Shown: one piece after another, positions 37,860-46,536 of the stretch
Layout: each line of letters starts with the position of its first letter
Position numbering within the stretch: position 1 is the first letter of the stretch
Assembly: GCF_019977275.1 (NCBI RefSeq)
Contig: NZ_AP024650.1
Coordinates: forward strand, 3,596,001-3,660,000
Length of the DNA: 64,000 nucleotides
Origin: Arthrobacter sp. StoSoilB19
Lineage (GTDB): Bacteria; Actinomycetota; Actinomycetes; Actinomycetales; Micrococcaceae
Reading direction: 5' to 3'
Position numbers and translations under genes: made by a program
The notes under the pieces: model-generated
What the model was told of the DNA's origin: nothing
Seen by the model: the letters and a program-made list of their open reading frames with translations, nothing else
Database searches by the model: none

Positions 37860-38078
37860 TTAAGCGGGATCAGGCCAGTTGCCCACGTACGTTGTGTAGG
37901 TAGTATCGGTCTTCTTGTCCTTCTTCACCTTTGCTGAGGCGGGATCAGGCCAGTTACCAACAGCTACCGACACACCCGAATTATCGGCGACGGAACCTGA
38001 AGCCAGGACGGCCGGAGCCGCCGCAGAAAAAGCCAGGGCCCCAGCCAGGACGGCCGCGGTTGCGATCTTCTTCAACAT
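37860..38078 (-). CDS. Secreted peptide precursor with two VGNWPDPA repeats (candidate pheromone)
   Basis: A 72-aa protein. MLKKIATAAVLAGALAFSAAAPAVLA is a clear Sec signal peptide, with a likely cleavage after Ala27 or close by. The mature part is only about 45 residues and contains VGNWPDPA twice: at residues 40-47 and at 65-72, where it forms the exact C-terminus. The repeats are separated by a basic/Thr-rich spacer (SAKVKKDKKTDTTYTTY). Both copies share 17 identical nucleotides (AACTGGCCTGATCCCGC). No cysteines and no lantibiotic or ladderane features. It is divergent from an HTH/TPR regulator and has its own terminator. I do not recognise a named family; repeated short C-terminal peptides suggest processing to a signal. 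Confidence 0.8.
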   Translation of the reverse strand: MLKKIATAAVLAGALAFSAAAPAVLASGSVADNSGVSVAVGNWPDPASAKVKKDKKTDTTYTTYVGNWPDPA

Positions 38079-38129
38079 ATAAGTTCCTCAATACGAGTCG
38101 GATTCGTTACAAAGCCAGCACTGTCCTTG

Positions 38130-38169
38130 TTGACACACATTGTAAAATATTTTCCACAGGGGCTGTCAA
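38130..38169. promoter_or_regulatory. Divergent control region with TTGACA...TGTCAA dyad
   Basis: An unusually AT-rich stretch between the peptide and regulator genes. TTGACA (38130-38135) and TGTCAA (38164-38169) form inverted arms around AAAATATTTT (38144-38153), all within 40 bp. For the peptide gene, TTGACA on the minus strand (38169-38164) and TACAAT (38144-38139) are plausible -35/-10 elements with a long 19-bp spacer, placing the transcript start about 55 nt before its ATG. The symmetry suggests an operator for the adjacent HTH regulator. Confidence 0.55.
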
Positions 38170-38206
38170 GCATTCGGCAGCCCAAGTGTCCAGAAGGAGG
38201 AAACGC

Positions 38207-39475
38207 GTGGGCAACGGGTTCGGAGAAAAGCTCCGCGCGGAGCGCCTGGAGCGTGGACTGACACAGGCCGAACTGGGCAAGGACCTGTATTCACCCAGCT
38301 ACATTTCGCTGCTGGAAACCGGCCGCCGGGAGCCGACAGCCGAAGTAATTGAAGAATTGGCACGCAGATTGGAACTGGCCCCCAAGGCGCTGGAGGCTTG
38401 GAGCCAGCCAATTTCCGTGAGCGACGCCGAGTACGTGCTGGCAGGCCTCTATGCCCGCCAGGCGTGGGACCTTCGTGATTATCCACTGGCGGCAAGCCAC
38501 GCTGCCACGGCCGCGAAGATTGCCCTCGAGGGGCGGAACACCAGCGCCTGGTGGAACATGACCTATATGCAGGCCGAATGCCTCATCAAGCAGGGAAACT
38601 GGCGCGAAGCCCAGAAGATCATGGAGCACTTGCTGGAGCACCCCATGGCCAGGGAATCCGCCGGCCTTGCCGTACGGGCACACCAGATGCTGGCCGGTAT
38701 CTACCAGGGACAAGGCCAGCTGAGCCTTGCCGTGGACCAGGGGATCCAGGCAGTGGACCTCTGCAGGCAGCTGCCCAAGGGATCCACCCTGATCATCAAC
38801 GCCCATCACGCGCTGATCGGGGCGCTTGCAGAAAGCGGGCGGCTCGACGAGGCCTGGAAGTATTGCCAGGCCATGATCGACCACGTGGATGAGCTTTCCA
38901 TGACGCAGCTCGCCGGCGAGGTGGCCTGGGTTGTGGGGAACGTTGCGTTCATGCGGCATGACTACACGGAAGGCGTCAAACACCATGAGCGGGCAGCACG
39001 CCTGCTCTCCCCCGCCAATGACATCGAACTGTGGGCCCGGTTCAACAAGGCCTCCGCAGCCGTCCGGCTTTCCTCGGGCATCGTGGAGCCGGAGACCCTG
39101 TCGGCAATCGAACGTGCCGAACTGGCCTTGTCGATTGTGGGTGGGAACAAGTCCGATCAGCTGGAGGTCGCCTTCATCCGTGCCCGCTGGCTGTACCTGA
39201 CCGGGGACATTGTGGCCGCCGTCGAAAAGCTGCGGGAAATCCACGCCGAACGCGCGGAGCTCGCCAAGCACACCGCGGGTGAAGTTTCCCTCCTCCTGGG
39301 CAAGTCCCTCAAGGCCGCGGGTGATACGGACGAAGCACTGGTGCATCTCGAGGAAGCCCAAAAGGCCTTCGCCACTGCCGGCGCCCAGGACCGGGTTCAA
39401 CAGGCGCTGGACGCGATCCTCGAGATTAAGCTGGCGCAGAAACGCGCCGCCGCTGCGGCTGCGAAAGCCAGCTGA
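38207..39475 (+). CDS. HTH (Xre) regulator with TPR-like sensor domain
   Basis: A 422-aa regulator. Residues 5-60 form a Cro/CI-type helix-turn-helix (FGEKLRAERLERGLTQAELG, PSYISLLETGRREPT). The remainder is all-helical with about eight 36-40-residue TPR-like repeats (for example DLRDYPLAASHAATAAKIAL, GNWREAQKIMEHLLEH, GRLDEAWKYCQAMIDH, GDTDEALVHLEEAQKAF). The GTG at 38207 is preceded by AAGGAGG (38194-38200), which fixes the start; an in-frame extension to 37931 crosses the promoter and the opposite gene. HTH plus TPR is the architecture of RRNPP peptide receptors (Rap, PlcR, PrgX, Rgg), and the divergent neighbour encodes a secreted repeat peptide. Confidence 0.9.
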   Translation: MGNGFGEKLRAERLERGLTQAELGKDLYSPSYISLLETGRREPTAEVIEELARRLELAPKALEAWSQPISVSDAEYVLAGLYARQAWDLRDYPLAASHAATAAKIALEGRNTSAWWNMTYMQAECLIKQGNWREAQKIMEHLLEHPMARESAGLAVRAHQMLAGIYQGQGQLSLAVDQGIQAVDLCRQLPKGSTLIINAHHALIGALAESGRLDEAWKYCQAMIDHVDELSMTQLAGEVAWVVGNVAFMRHDYTEGVKHHERAARLLSPANDIELWARFNKASAAVRLSSGIVEPETLSAIERAELALSIVGGNKSDQLEVAFIRARWLYLTGDIVAAVEKLREIHAERAELAKHTAGEVSLLLGKSLKAAGDTDEALVHLEEAQKAFATAGAQDRVQQALDAILEIKLAQKRAAAAAAKAS

Positions 39476-39479
39476 CCAG

Positions 39480-39512
39480 GCCAGGTAAACCCGCAGTGCG
39501 GGCTTACCTGGC
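39480..39512. terminator. Bidirectional hairpin between HTH/TPR gene and purC
   Basis: GCCAGGTAA and CCCGCA pair with TGCGGG and TTACCTGGC around a single G, with one A/C mismatch. It serves the convergent regulator and purC. Confidence 0.82.
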
Positions 39513-39523
39513 TTCCGGTTGTT

Positions 39524-40462
39524 CTAGGAGAACGCCTTCCCCGTGATCTTCTCGTATGCTTCGACGTAGCGGCTGCGGGTCCGTTCCACTACTTCAGCGG
39601 GGAGCGCCGGCGGCGGCGTGTCCGAGGCCTTGTCCCAGCCGGACTCCGCCGATGTCAGCCAGTCCCGCACATACTGTTTGTCGTAGGACGGCTGGGCCTG
39701 GCCCGGCTTGTAGGTGGCAGCGTCCCAGAAACGCGAGGAATCCGGGGTCAGCACCTCGTCGCCCAGGGTGATCGACCCGGAGGCTGCGTCGTAGCCGAAC
39801 TCCACCTTGGTGTCCGCCAGGATGATGCCGCGCTCCCGGGCGATCTTTTCCGCCGTCGTGTAAATCTTCAGCGTCAACTCACTGAGGCGGCCCGCGATGT
39901 CGTCGCCCACCAGCGCCACTACGGCGTCGTAGGTGATGTTCTCATCATGCTCCCCGATCAGCGCTTTGGCCGACGGCGTGAAGATGGCGTGCTCCAGCCG
40001 GGATCCGTCCACCAGCCCTTCCGGCAGCGGGATGTTGCATACGGTTCCGGAGGCCTTGTACTCCTGCAGGCCGGAGCCCGTGAGGTAGCCGCGGGCGATG
40101 CATTCCACCGGGAACATGTCCAGCTTCTTGCAGATCATGGCCCGGCCTTCAACCTCGGCCGGGACGCCGTCCTCCACCGTGGAGCCGAGCACATGGTGTT
40201 CCACGCCCAACTGGTCGAACCACCAGAGGCTCAGTTGCGTGAGGATGCGTCCCTTGTCCGGGATTTCGCTGGACAGCACATGGTCAAAGGCGCTGATGCG
40301 GTCGCTGGCCACCACCAGTACGCAGTCCTGCCCAACGCGCTGCAGGATGGATTCGTCGGCGGGCTCATAGAGGTCGCGTACCTTGCCGGAGTAGACGTGG
40401 GTCCAGCCGGGAAGATCCAGTGTTTTGGTGGCGTAGCCGCGGTTCTCTCGGTTTTCAGTCAT
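39524..40462 (-). CDS. purC: Phosphoribosylaminoimidazole-succinocarboxamide synthase
   Basis: A 312-aa purine biosynthesis enzyme that ligates aspartate to CAIR, giving SAICAR. Family motifs are HVYSGKVRDLYE, LVVASDRISAFDHVLSSEIPDKG, PVECIARGYLTGSG, GEHDENITYD and ILADTKVEFGYD. It begins 2 bp after the end of purD on the same strand, so purD-purC form an operon. Length and motifs are full. Confidence 0.97.
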   Translation of the reverse strand: MTENRENRGYATKTLDLPGWTHVYSGKVRDLYEPADESILQRVGQDCVLVVASDRISAFDHVLSSEIPDKGRILTQLSLWWFDQLGVEHHVLGSTVEDGVPAEVEGRAMICKKLDMFPVECIARGYLTGSGLQEYKASGTVCNIPLPEGLVDGSRLEHAIFTPSAKALIGEHDENITYDAVVALVGDDIAGRLSELTLKIYTTAEKIARERGIILADTKVEFGYDAASGSITLGDEVLTPDSSRFWDAATYKPGQAQPSYDKQYVRDWLTSAESGWDKASDTPPPALPAEVVERTRSRYVEAYEKITGKAFS

Positions 40463-40463
40463 G

Positions 40464-41780
40464 TCAGGCCTTTGCTTTCACGATGGGCATCGAACCGGTG
40501 GCGCCGTAAGGAACCTTGATCTCGCCACGGGCGGCTTTGCGGGCGATGTCGGTGCGGAACTGCGCCCCGTCCAGCTGGACCAGCTCCACGCCGTCGTACG
40601 CTTTCTCGCGCGCCTCCACCAGGTCACTGCCCAGGGCGACAACCGCCAGGACACGGCCGCCGGCGGACACCACCTTGCCTTCCTTGTCCAGGGCGGTTCC
40701 GGCGTGGATAACGTGCACGCCGTCGAGCGCTTCCACTTTCTTGAGGCCACGGATCCGGTCACCGGTGCGGGGCGTGTCCGGGTAGTTTTCGGAGGCAATA
40801 ACGACGGCGACGGCGGCCTCCTTGGACCACCGCAGCTCCTCAGCCTTATCCAGTTCGCCCTTGGCGGCGGCCATCAGCAGCGCACCGAGGGGGGTCTTGA
40901 GCCGGGCGAGGACGGCCTGGGTTTCCGGGTCGCCGAAGCGGACGTTGAACTCGATCACGCGGGTGCCGCGTGACGTGAGGGCCAGGCCGACGAACAGCAC
41001 ACCGACGAAAGGGGTGCCGCGGCGGGCCATCTCGTTGACGGTGGGCTGGGCCACGCGTTCAAGGACTTCCTGCACCAGCCCCTCGGGGGCCCACTCAAGC
41101 GGGGTATAGGCACCCATGCCGCCGGTGTTGGGCCCTTCGTCATTGTCGAAAATGCGCTTGAAGTCCTGGGCGGGCGAGAGCGCCACCGTGTTCTGCCCGT
41201 CGCAGAGCACAAAGAGGGAAACCTCCGGGCCGTCCAGGAACTCCTCGATGACCACGGAGCCGCCGGCGTCGAAGCAGGACTGGGCATGCGCCAAAGCTTC
41301 ATCGCGGTTGCGGGTGACAACAACACCCTTGCCCGCGGCGAGTCCATCGTCCTTCACCACGTAGGGGGCGCCGAAGGTGTCCAGTGCCGATGCTGCTTCC
41401 TCGGCGTTGGTGGCCACCATGGCCATCGCCGTGGGGACGCCGGCTTCCGCCATGACCTCCTTGGCGAAGGCCTTTGAGGCCTCCAGCTGGGCTGCTGCCT
41501 TGCTGGGTCCGAAGACGGGGATCCCGGCTTCGCGGACGGCGTCCGATACGCCTGCGGCCAGCGGAGCTTCCGGGCCCACCACCACGAGGTCCACACCGAG
41601 CCGTGCGGCCAGCCCGGCGACCGCGTCGGGATCGTTGCCGTTGATGTCGTAGGTGGGAACCAGTTTGCTGATGCCGGCATTGCCAGGTGCCGCGTGGACC
41701 TCGGACACGTTGGGGTCGGCGAGCAGGGAGCGGACAATGGCGTGTTCGCGGCCTCCGGGGCCAATGACGAGTACCTTCAC
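40464..41780 (-). CDS. purD: Phosphoribosylamine-glycine ligase
   Basis: A 438-aa ATP-grasp enzyme making GAR from phosphoribosylamine and glycine. The N-terminus [15 protein letters not shown] is diagnostic. The ATP-grasp core includes [18 protein letters not shown] and [17 protein letters not shown], and [15 protein letters not shown] holds metal ligands. The GTG at 41780 gives the usual N-terminus; a further GTG at 41804 directly after GGGGAGG would add eight residues and is possible. It is first in a purD-purC operon, divergent from the molybdoenzyme gene. Confidence 0.95.
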   Translation of the reverse strand: MKVLVIGPGGREHAIVRSLLADPNVSEVHAAPGNAGISKLVPTYDINGNDPDAVAGLAARLGVDLVVVGPEAPLAAGVSDAVREAGIPVFGPSKAAAQLEASKAFAKEVMAEAGVPTAMAMVATNAEEAASALDTFGAPYVVKDDGLAAGKGVVVTRNRDEALAHAQSCFDAGGSVVIEEFLDGPEVSLFVLCDGQNTVALSPAQDFKRIFDNDEGPNTGGMGAYTPLEWAPEGLVQEVLERVAQPTVNEMARRGTPFVGVLFVGLALTSRGTRVIEFNVRFGDPETQAVLARLKTPLGALLMAAAKGELDKAEELRWSKEAAVAVVIASENYPDTPRTGDRIRGLKKVEALDGVHVIHAGTALDKEGKVVSAGGRVLAVVALGSDLVEAREKAYDGVELVQLDGAQFRTDIARKAARGEIKVPYGATGSMPIVKAKA

Positions 41781-41875
41781 AGTGTCCAAGGGTACTTTGT
41801 GCACCCTCCCCGCTCCTAAGCTGTGTCCTCCCCCGCCTGGTCAATCCGGAGTCCCGCCCGCTCCGAACCATACAT

Positions 41876-43462
41876 ATGACAAAGCTGCGAAACAGGATGA
41901 CAGGCGCCGGAACCATGGCCGCGTTGGCAGGCGTGGTGGCAGCCGCCGTCGTACTTGCCGTTGCGGAGCTGATTGGCGCATTTTTTACCGCCCGCGCCAC
42001 CCCCCTCTTTGCCCTGGGGTCCACCTTCATCGACTTCACGCCGCCGTGGCTCAAGGACTTTGCGATCGCCACGTTCGGCACCAACGACAAGACAGCGCTA
42101 TTCGTGGGCATGGGCCTGACCATTGCGGTGCTCGCCTGCATCCTGGGCGTGGTGGCCTACCGGAAATGGGCCCTCGGCGTCCTGGGTGTACTTTTCATGG
42201 GGGCCGTGATCGTGGCCAGCGTGGTGACCCGCGCCGGCGTCGGCGCCGCTGACGCCATCCCTTCGGTGCTGGGAACCCTGGCCGGACTGGTGGTCCTGCA
42301 CCGCCTGATGGTGCCGCTGTGGGGGCTGAAGGCGTGGCCGGAAGCGCCGGCGGATACAGCGTCCGACGGCGGCGAACGGCCTGGGGGCGAAGGCACCAGC
42401 CGCCGGCGCTTCTTCGCCACTGCCGGGATCACGGCCGTAGCCGCGGGCATCGCCGCCACCGGTGGGCGGCTGCTGGCTGCGGCGCGCAGCAATGTGGCCC
42501 AGGCCCGTGAAGCGTTGAGCCTGCCAACGCCGGCGAAAGCTGCAGCCGCCGTACCGGCCGGGGTCCAGTCCACGGTCCCCGGCGTCCCGCCGTGGCTGAC
42601 GCCCAACGGCGAGTTCTACCGGATCGATACGGCTTTGAGCGTGCCGGAAATCAACGTTGACGACTGGGAACTGCGCGTTCACGGGCTGGTGGAGCAGGAA
42701 GTGACGCTCACCTTCCAGGACCTGCTCGACGCCGAGCTGATCGAATCCCACGTCACGCTCACCTGCGTGTCCAATCCAGTGGGCGGCAACCTCGCCGGAA
42801 ACGCCAAGTGGCTGGGCCTGCCCATCCGTGAGGTGCTGGCGCGCGCCAAGCCCAAAGAAGGAGCAGACATGGTGCTGTCAAAGTCCATCGACGGCTTCAG
42901 CGCTTCCACTCCCCTTGAGGTCCTGCAGGATGACAGGGACGCCATGCTGGCCATCGGCATGAACGGTGAGCCGCTTCCGCTGGAGCACGGCTACCCCGTG
43001 CGGATGGTGGTCCCCGGACTGTACGGGTTTGTGTCCGCCACCAAATGGGTGGTGGACCTGGAGGTCACCCGTTTCGCGGACAGCAAGGCCTACTGGACCG
43101 AGCGCGGCTGGTCCGAGCGCGGCCCCATCAAGACGATGGCCCGCGTGGACGTGCCCAAGTCCTTCGCGAAGGTGCCGGCCGGAAAAGTCGCGGTGGGCGG
43201 CACCGCATGGGCCCAAACTCGCGGCATCAGCAAAGTGGAAATCCAGATCGACAACGGCGGGTGGGCGGAAGCCACCCTCTCCGCCGAAGCGTCCACCGTT
43301 ACCTGGCGCCAGTGGTCCTACGAGTGGGACGCCACGCCCGGCCCCCACTACATCAAGGTACGGGCAACCGACGGGACCGGGGCGGTCCAAACCGACCAGC
43401 GCGCAGATCCCGTGCCTGACGGTGCGTCAGGCTGGCAGTCGATAATGGTCACCGTGCAGTAG
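41876..43462 (+). CDS. Membrane-fused sulfite oxidase/YedY-like molybdopterin oxidoreductase
   Basis: A 528-aa protein with four predicted membrane helices (about 15-37, 74-95, 98-118, 125-148) ahead of an internal twin-arginine motif SRRRFFATAG (175-184) and a hydrophobic stretch. The catalytic SUOX-like molybdopterin domain follows, with the Mo-ligating cysteine at 297 in VTLTCVSNPVGG and YPVRMVVPGLYGFVSATKWV. A C-terminal Mo-co dimerisation domain (AVGGTAWAQTRGISKVEIQIDNGGWAEA) completes it. The enzyme domain should face the outside. The substrate cannot be assigned; sulfite or other S/N-oxides are typical of the family. Confidence 0.9.
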   Translation: MTKLRNRMTGAGTMAALAGVVAAAVVLAVAELIGAFFTARATPLFALGSTFIDFTPPWLKDFAIATFGTNDKTALFVGMGLTIAVLACILGVVAYRKWALGVLGVLFMGAVIVASVVTRAGVGAADAIPSVLGTLAGLVVLHRLMVPLWGLKAWPEAPADTASDGGERPGGEGTSRRRFFATAGITAVAAGIAATGGRLLAAARSNVAQAREALSLPTPAKAAAAVPAGVQSTVPGVPPWLTPNGEFYRIDTALSVPEINVDDWELRVHGLVEQEVTLTFQDLLDAELIESHVTLTCVSNPVGGNLAGNAKWLGLPIREVLARAKPKEGADMVLSKSIDGFSASTPLEVLQDDRDAMLAIGMNGEPLPLEHGYPVRMVVPGLYGFVSATKWVVDLEVTRFADSKAYWTERGWSERGPIKTMARVDVPKSFAKVPAGKVAVGGTAWAQTRGISKVEIQIDNGGWAEATLSAEASTVTWRQWSYEWDATPGPHYIKVRATDGTGAVQTDQRADPVPDGASGWQSIMVTVQ

Positions 43463-43515
43463 GCCGCAGCCCGGAGTGCCCGGGCTTCTGCGGGGCTGGC
43501 CCATAGACTGGCAGT

Positions 43516-44532
43516 ATGCCGCATAATCCGCATGCCACCTTCACTGTTGACTCCGCCGTCGAACTGGCCGTGATCGAACGCAGCGGCTTTGTGGAGTCGC
43601 GGCACATCGGTTCCGCCGTGCTCCTGTCCGCCGACGGCTCGGTGGTCACCGAACTCGGAGACATCAACACGCCCATCTTCGCGCGGTCCACGCTCAAGCC
43701 GTTCCAGGCATTGGCCGCCATGCAGTCCGGGGTTCCGCTGCGGGGCGCGCAGGTGGCCATTGCCTGCGGAAGCCACACGGGCTCCCTGGACCACATGGAC
43801 GTGGTGGCGGGCATGCTCAAGGCCGCCGGAGTCCGTGAAGACCAGCTGCAGTGCCCCGAGGCCTGGCCGCAGGATGAAACGGCCCGGAACTGGCTGGTGC
43901 GCTCCGAAAAGGGCAAGTCGCGGCTGGCGTACAACTGCTCCGGAAAGCACGCCGCTTTCCTGTGGGCCTGCACGGAAAACGGGTGGGACACGCACAGCTA
44001 CCTGGAGCCGAACCACCCGCTGCAGCAGCGCGTGCGCACCGTTGTGGAGGAATACACGGGTGAGAAGATCGCCCACCTGGGGATCGACGGCTGCGGCGCC
44101 CCCGTGGCGGCTGTCTCCCTGAAAGGCCTGGCCAGGGCTTACTCCCAGCTCGCCAAGGCTCCCGGGGACCAGAGCTTCAGCGCCAGGGCCGCCACCATCG
44201 CCACTTCGATGCTCGATTACCCATGGGCGGTACAGGGCCGTGGCGAGGCCAACACCCTGGTGATGGACGAGCTGGAGATCATCGCCAAGATCGGGGCAGA
44301 GGGGGTGCTGGCCATGGCCACTCCGCAGGGCGTGTCCGTGGCCGTCAAGATCCTGGACGGAAACATCAGGGCCACCTCGCTGGTGGCCCTGACGCTGCTC
44401 GCCGCGGCGGGGGCCGTGGAGATCCCGGGAGTTGCCAGCGCCCTGGAGCAGGTTGTGGAACCGGTGATGGGCGGCGGACGGCCGGTAGGAAAGATCCGCC
44501 TGGGCCCCGCTGTTTCCGCCCTCCTGGACTGA
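43516..44532 (+). CDS. Asparaginase, Rhizobium etli (ReAV/AnsA-II) type
   Basis: A 338-aa asparaginase of the beta-lactamase-like fold family rather than the E. coli type. FARSTLKPFQALA carries the Ser58-x-x-Lys61 motif, and AYNCSGKHAAFL carries Cys141 and Lys144, matching the ReAV active-site/zinc-site pattern. IACGSHTGS and GIDGCGAPVAAVSL are also typical. It hydrolyses L-asparagine to aspartate and ammonia in characterised relatives. It is followed after 40 bp by the sterol-carrier-like gene on the same strand. Confidence 0.92.
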   Translation: MPHNPHATFTVDSAVELAVIERSGFVESRHIGSAVLLSADGSVVTELGDINTPIFARSTLKPFQALAAMQSGVPLRGAQVAIACGSHTGSLDHMDVVAGMLKAAGVREDQLQCPEAWPQDETARNWLVRSEKGKSRLAYNCSGKHAAFLWACTENGWDTHSYLEPNHPLQQRVRTVVEEYTGEKIAHLGIDGCGAPVAAVSLKGLARAYSQLAKAPGDQSFSARAATIATSMLDYPWAVQGRGEANTLVMDELEIIAKIGAEGVLAMATPQGVSVAVKILDGNIRATSLVALTLLAAAGAVEIPGVASALEQVVEPVMGGGRPVGKIRLGPAVSALLD

Positions 44533-44572
44533 CACCCCTTCCCACACCAGACATCAAAGGAAGGCTGACCGC

Positions 44573-44950
44573 ATGGCCGTAGCCCGCCGTCGTATTGACG
44601 TCCAGCAAGGCAAAGCAGCACTGAACGCATGGCTGGAAGCTGCCCAGCCGTCGTCGGACGCTCCCTTGCCGCGAACCGTCCTGGCCACTGCCGTCAGGTA
44701 CTCGCTGGAGGAGCTGACGGCGCGTGCACCGGGAAACTCCGTGGAGGTGCGCGTCCCGCCGTTCGGCGTCACCCAGTGCGTTGAGGGCCCGCGGCATACG
44801 CGCGGCACCCCGCCCAACGTGATTGAGTGCGACGCCGCCACCTGGCTTGCGATGGTGACGGGACAGATGGAGTGGGCCGACGCAGTCAGCGCCGGAAAGG
44901 TGGCCGCGTCCGGGCTGCGGGCGGACCTGTCAGCCCTGCTGCCCCTCTAG
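44573..44950 (+). CDS. Sterol-carrier-family protein
   Basis: A 125-aa protein, MAVARRRIDVQQGKAAL..., with VEVRVPPFGVTQCVEGPRHTRGTPPNVIECDAATWLAMVTGQMEWADAVSAGKVAASGLRADL, which matches the short actinobacterial SCP-like family. It contains the pattern EVRVPPFGAVQ.. followed by ..PPNV.E.DA.TWL.LA.G...W. The ligand is unknown. It sits in an apparent two-gene unit with the asparaginase, a frequent neighbour arrangement in this group. Confidence 0.82.
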   Translation: MAVARRRIDVQQGKAALNAWLEAAQPSSDAPLPRTVLATAVRYSLEELTARAPGNSVEVRVPPFGVTQCVEGPRHTRGTPPNVIECDAATWLAMVTGQMEWADAVSAGKVAASGLRADLSALLPL

Positions 44951-44990
44951 CCCCTCCGGCCCTTCGCGCTGCTCCGGCCCGGCAGAAGCC

Positions 44991-45752
44991 TTAGCCGCGG
45001 CCGATGAAGGGCATGCCCGCAGCGGTGACCACTACTGACCCCACGCTGGCCGAGGCCGGCATGTTGGCCATCATCAGTACTGCGCGGGCCGCGTCCGCCA
45101 CCGGAAACATGGGCTCCACCTTGCGGCTGCCGTCTGCCTGCAGGGCCCCCGAGCCGACGCCGATGGTGTCCATGATGTCGGTGGCGGTGTTGCCGATGTC
45201 GATCTGCCCGCAGGTGATGCCGTAGCCCCGGCCGTCCAGTTCGATGCTCCTGGTCAGGCCTGTCATGGCATGCTTGGTGACCGTATAGGCCACCGTCCGC
45301 GGCCGCGGTGAATGCGCCGAGATGGAGCCGTTGTTGATGATCCGGCCGCCCTGCGGTTCCTGCGATTTCATGGTCCTTACCGCCGCGGCGGCGCACAGCA
45401 TGGACCCGGTGAGGTTCACGGCAAGGGTGGCGTTCCAGTCTTCCAGGCTGATCTCATCCACCCCGGCGGCGGGACCGAACACGCCGGCATTGTTGAACAG
45501 GACGTCCACCCGCCCCCACTTCCGGCGCGCTGCCTCGAAAAGCCGTTCGACGTCGTCGCGCCGGGTGACGTCGCACGGCACCACCAGGGCCTCCGCGTGG
45601 CCGTCCGCCGTTTCAGCAAGTTGGGCCTCGCGGCGGCCGGCCAGCACCACGCGATAGCCGTCGGCCAGCATCTGCCGGGCAACCTCCCGGCCAATGCCGG
45701 AGCCGGCCCCGGTCACTACGGCGACGCGTGCTGTGGGAAGGGAAGTGGTCAT
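44991..45752 (-). CDS. Short-chain dehydrogenase/reductase
   Basis: A 253-aa classical SDR. The nucleotide-binding motif is VVTGAGSGIGREVARQM, the structural motif NNAGVFGPA, the catalytic Ser lies in INNGSISAHSPR and the YxxxK motif is YTVTKHAM. DVTRRDDVERLFEAAR is consistent with NAD(P) preference, not resolved. It is the last gene of a leftward unit after the Asp/Glu-racemase-like protein and the NCS1 permease, so its substrate may derive from an imported hydantoin- or nucleobase-like compound. Confidence 0.92.
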   Translation of the reverse strand: MTTSLPTARVAVVTGAGSGIGREVARQMLADGYRVVLAGRREAQLAETADGHAEALVVPCDVTRRDDVERLFEAARRKWGRVDVLFNNAGVFGPAAGVDEISLEDWNATLAVNLTGSMLCAAAAVRTMKSQEPQGGRIINNGSISAHSPRPRTVAYTVTKHAMTGLTRSIELDGRGYGITCGQIDIGNTATDIMDTIGVGSGALQADGSRKVEPMFPVADAARAVLMMANMPASASVGSVVVTAAGMPFIGRG

Positions 45753-45765
45753 GCGGTCTCCTGGC

Positions 45766-46509
45766 CTAAAACTGCGCCGGCACGGCCGGCTTGTTCAGCG
45801 GCCAGCCTATGACGGTCTTGGGACGCGGCGCAGCGAAGGTCCGCACCTTGGAGGTGGAAAGGCCCATCCGGACCAGCGATTCGGCGATGGTTACGGCCGA
45901 GGCCACACCGTCCACTACGGGAACGCCTGCCCGTTGCCGGATCTGTTCGTCCAGCCCCGCCATCCCGCCGCAGCCAAGGACAATCACCTCGGCCTTGTCC
46001 TCAGTGACGGCCAGCATGGCCTGGTTGATGATTGCCTCAACGGCGCGTTCCGGTTCCTCCTCGAGTTCCAGGACCGCCATTCCGCTGGCACGGACGGAAG
46101 CACATCTTGCGTCCAGGCCGGCCAGCTTCAGCCGGTCCTCGATGAGGGGAACCGTCCGGTCCAGCGTGGTGACCACCGAGTATTTGTGGCCCAGGAACAT
46201 GGCTGTGCCGGCGGCAGCCTCGGTGATGTCGACCACCGGCACGTCCAGCAGTTCCTGGAGCCCTTCCCTCCCGTGCTCGCCGTAGCCGGCCTGGATGACG
46301 GCGTCAAACGTTCCCGGGAAGGAGGTGACGGCGTCCATCACGGCGATGGCAGCCAGGTAGCTTTCGAAGTTGCCTTCGCAGGAGTCCGCGCCGAACCTCG
46401 GGGTGATTCCCACGATTTCCGTGCCGGGAGCGGCAACACTGCGTGCCGAGGCCGCGATGGAGTCCGTCATTGATTGCGTGGTGTTTACGTTGGCGACAAG
46501 TATGCGCAT
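45766..46509 (-). CDS. Asp/Glu racemase superfamily protein (hydantoin racemase-like, single cysteine)
   Basis: A 247-aa protein that resembles hydantoin racemases throughout (MRILVANVNTTQSMTDSI, GCGGMAGLDEQI). The second catalytic cysteine is present as Cys180 in VLGCGGMAG. The first, which hydantoin racemases have in an ACFGDPG motif, is replaced: the segment reads QAGYGEHG with Gly75. A Gly/Cys pair is the arrangement of arylmalonate decarboxylase, not of two-cysteine racemases. It lies between an NCS1 permease and an SDR on the same strand. The reaction is therefore uncertain: racemase activity looks unlikely, and a decarboxylase or isomerase role is possible. Confidence 0.85.
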   Translation of the reverse strand: MRILVANVNTTQSMTDSIAASARSVAAPGTEIVGITPRFGADSCEGNFESYLAAIAVMDAVTSFPGTFDAVIQAGYGEHGREGLQELLDVPVVDITEAAAGTAMFLGHKYSVVTTLDRTVPLIEDRLKLAGLDARCASVRASGMAVLELEEEPERAVEAIINQAMLAVTEDKAEVIVLGCGGMAGLDEQIRQRAGVPVVDGVASAVTIAESLVRMGLSTSKVRTFAAPRPKTVIGWPLNKPAVPAQF

Positions 46510-46536
46510 TGGGTAGGTCCTTGGCTTGTGACTGGC

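Noticed and set aside
37931..38206. N-terminal extension of the HTH/TPR regulator
   Set aside because: It would cross the divergent promoter and the peptide gene; the GTG at 38207 has a strong AAGGAGG site and starts the HTH directly.
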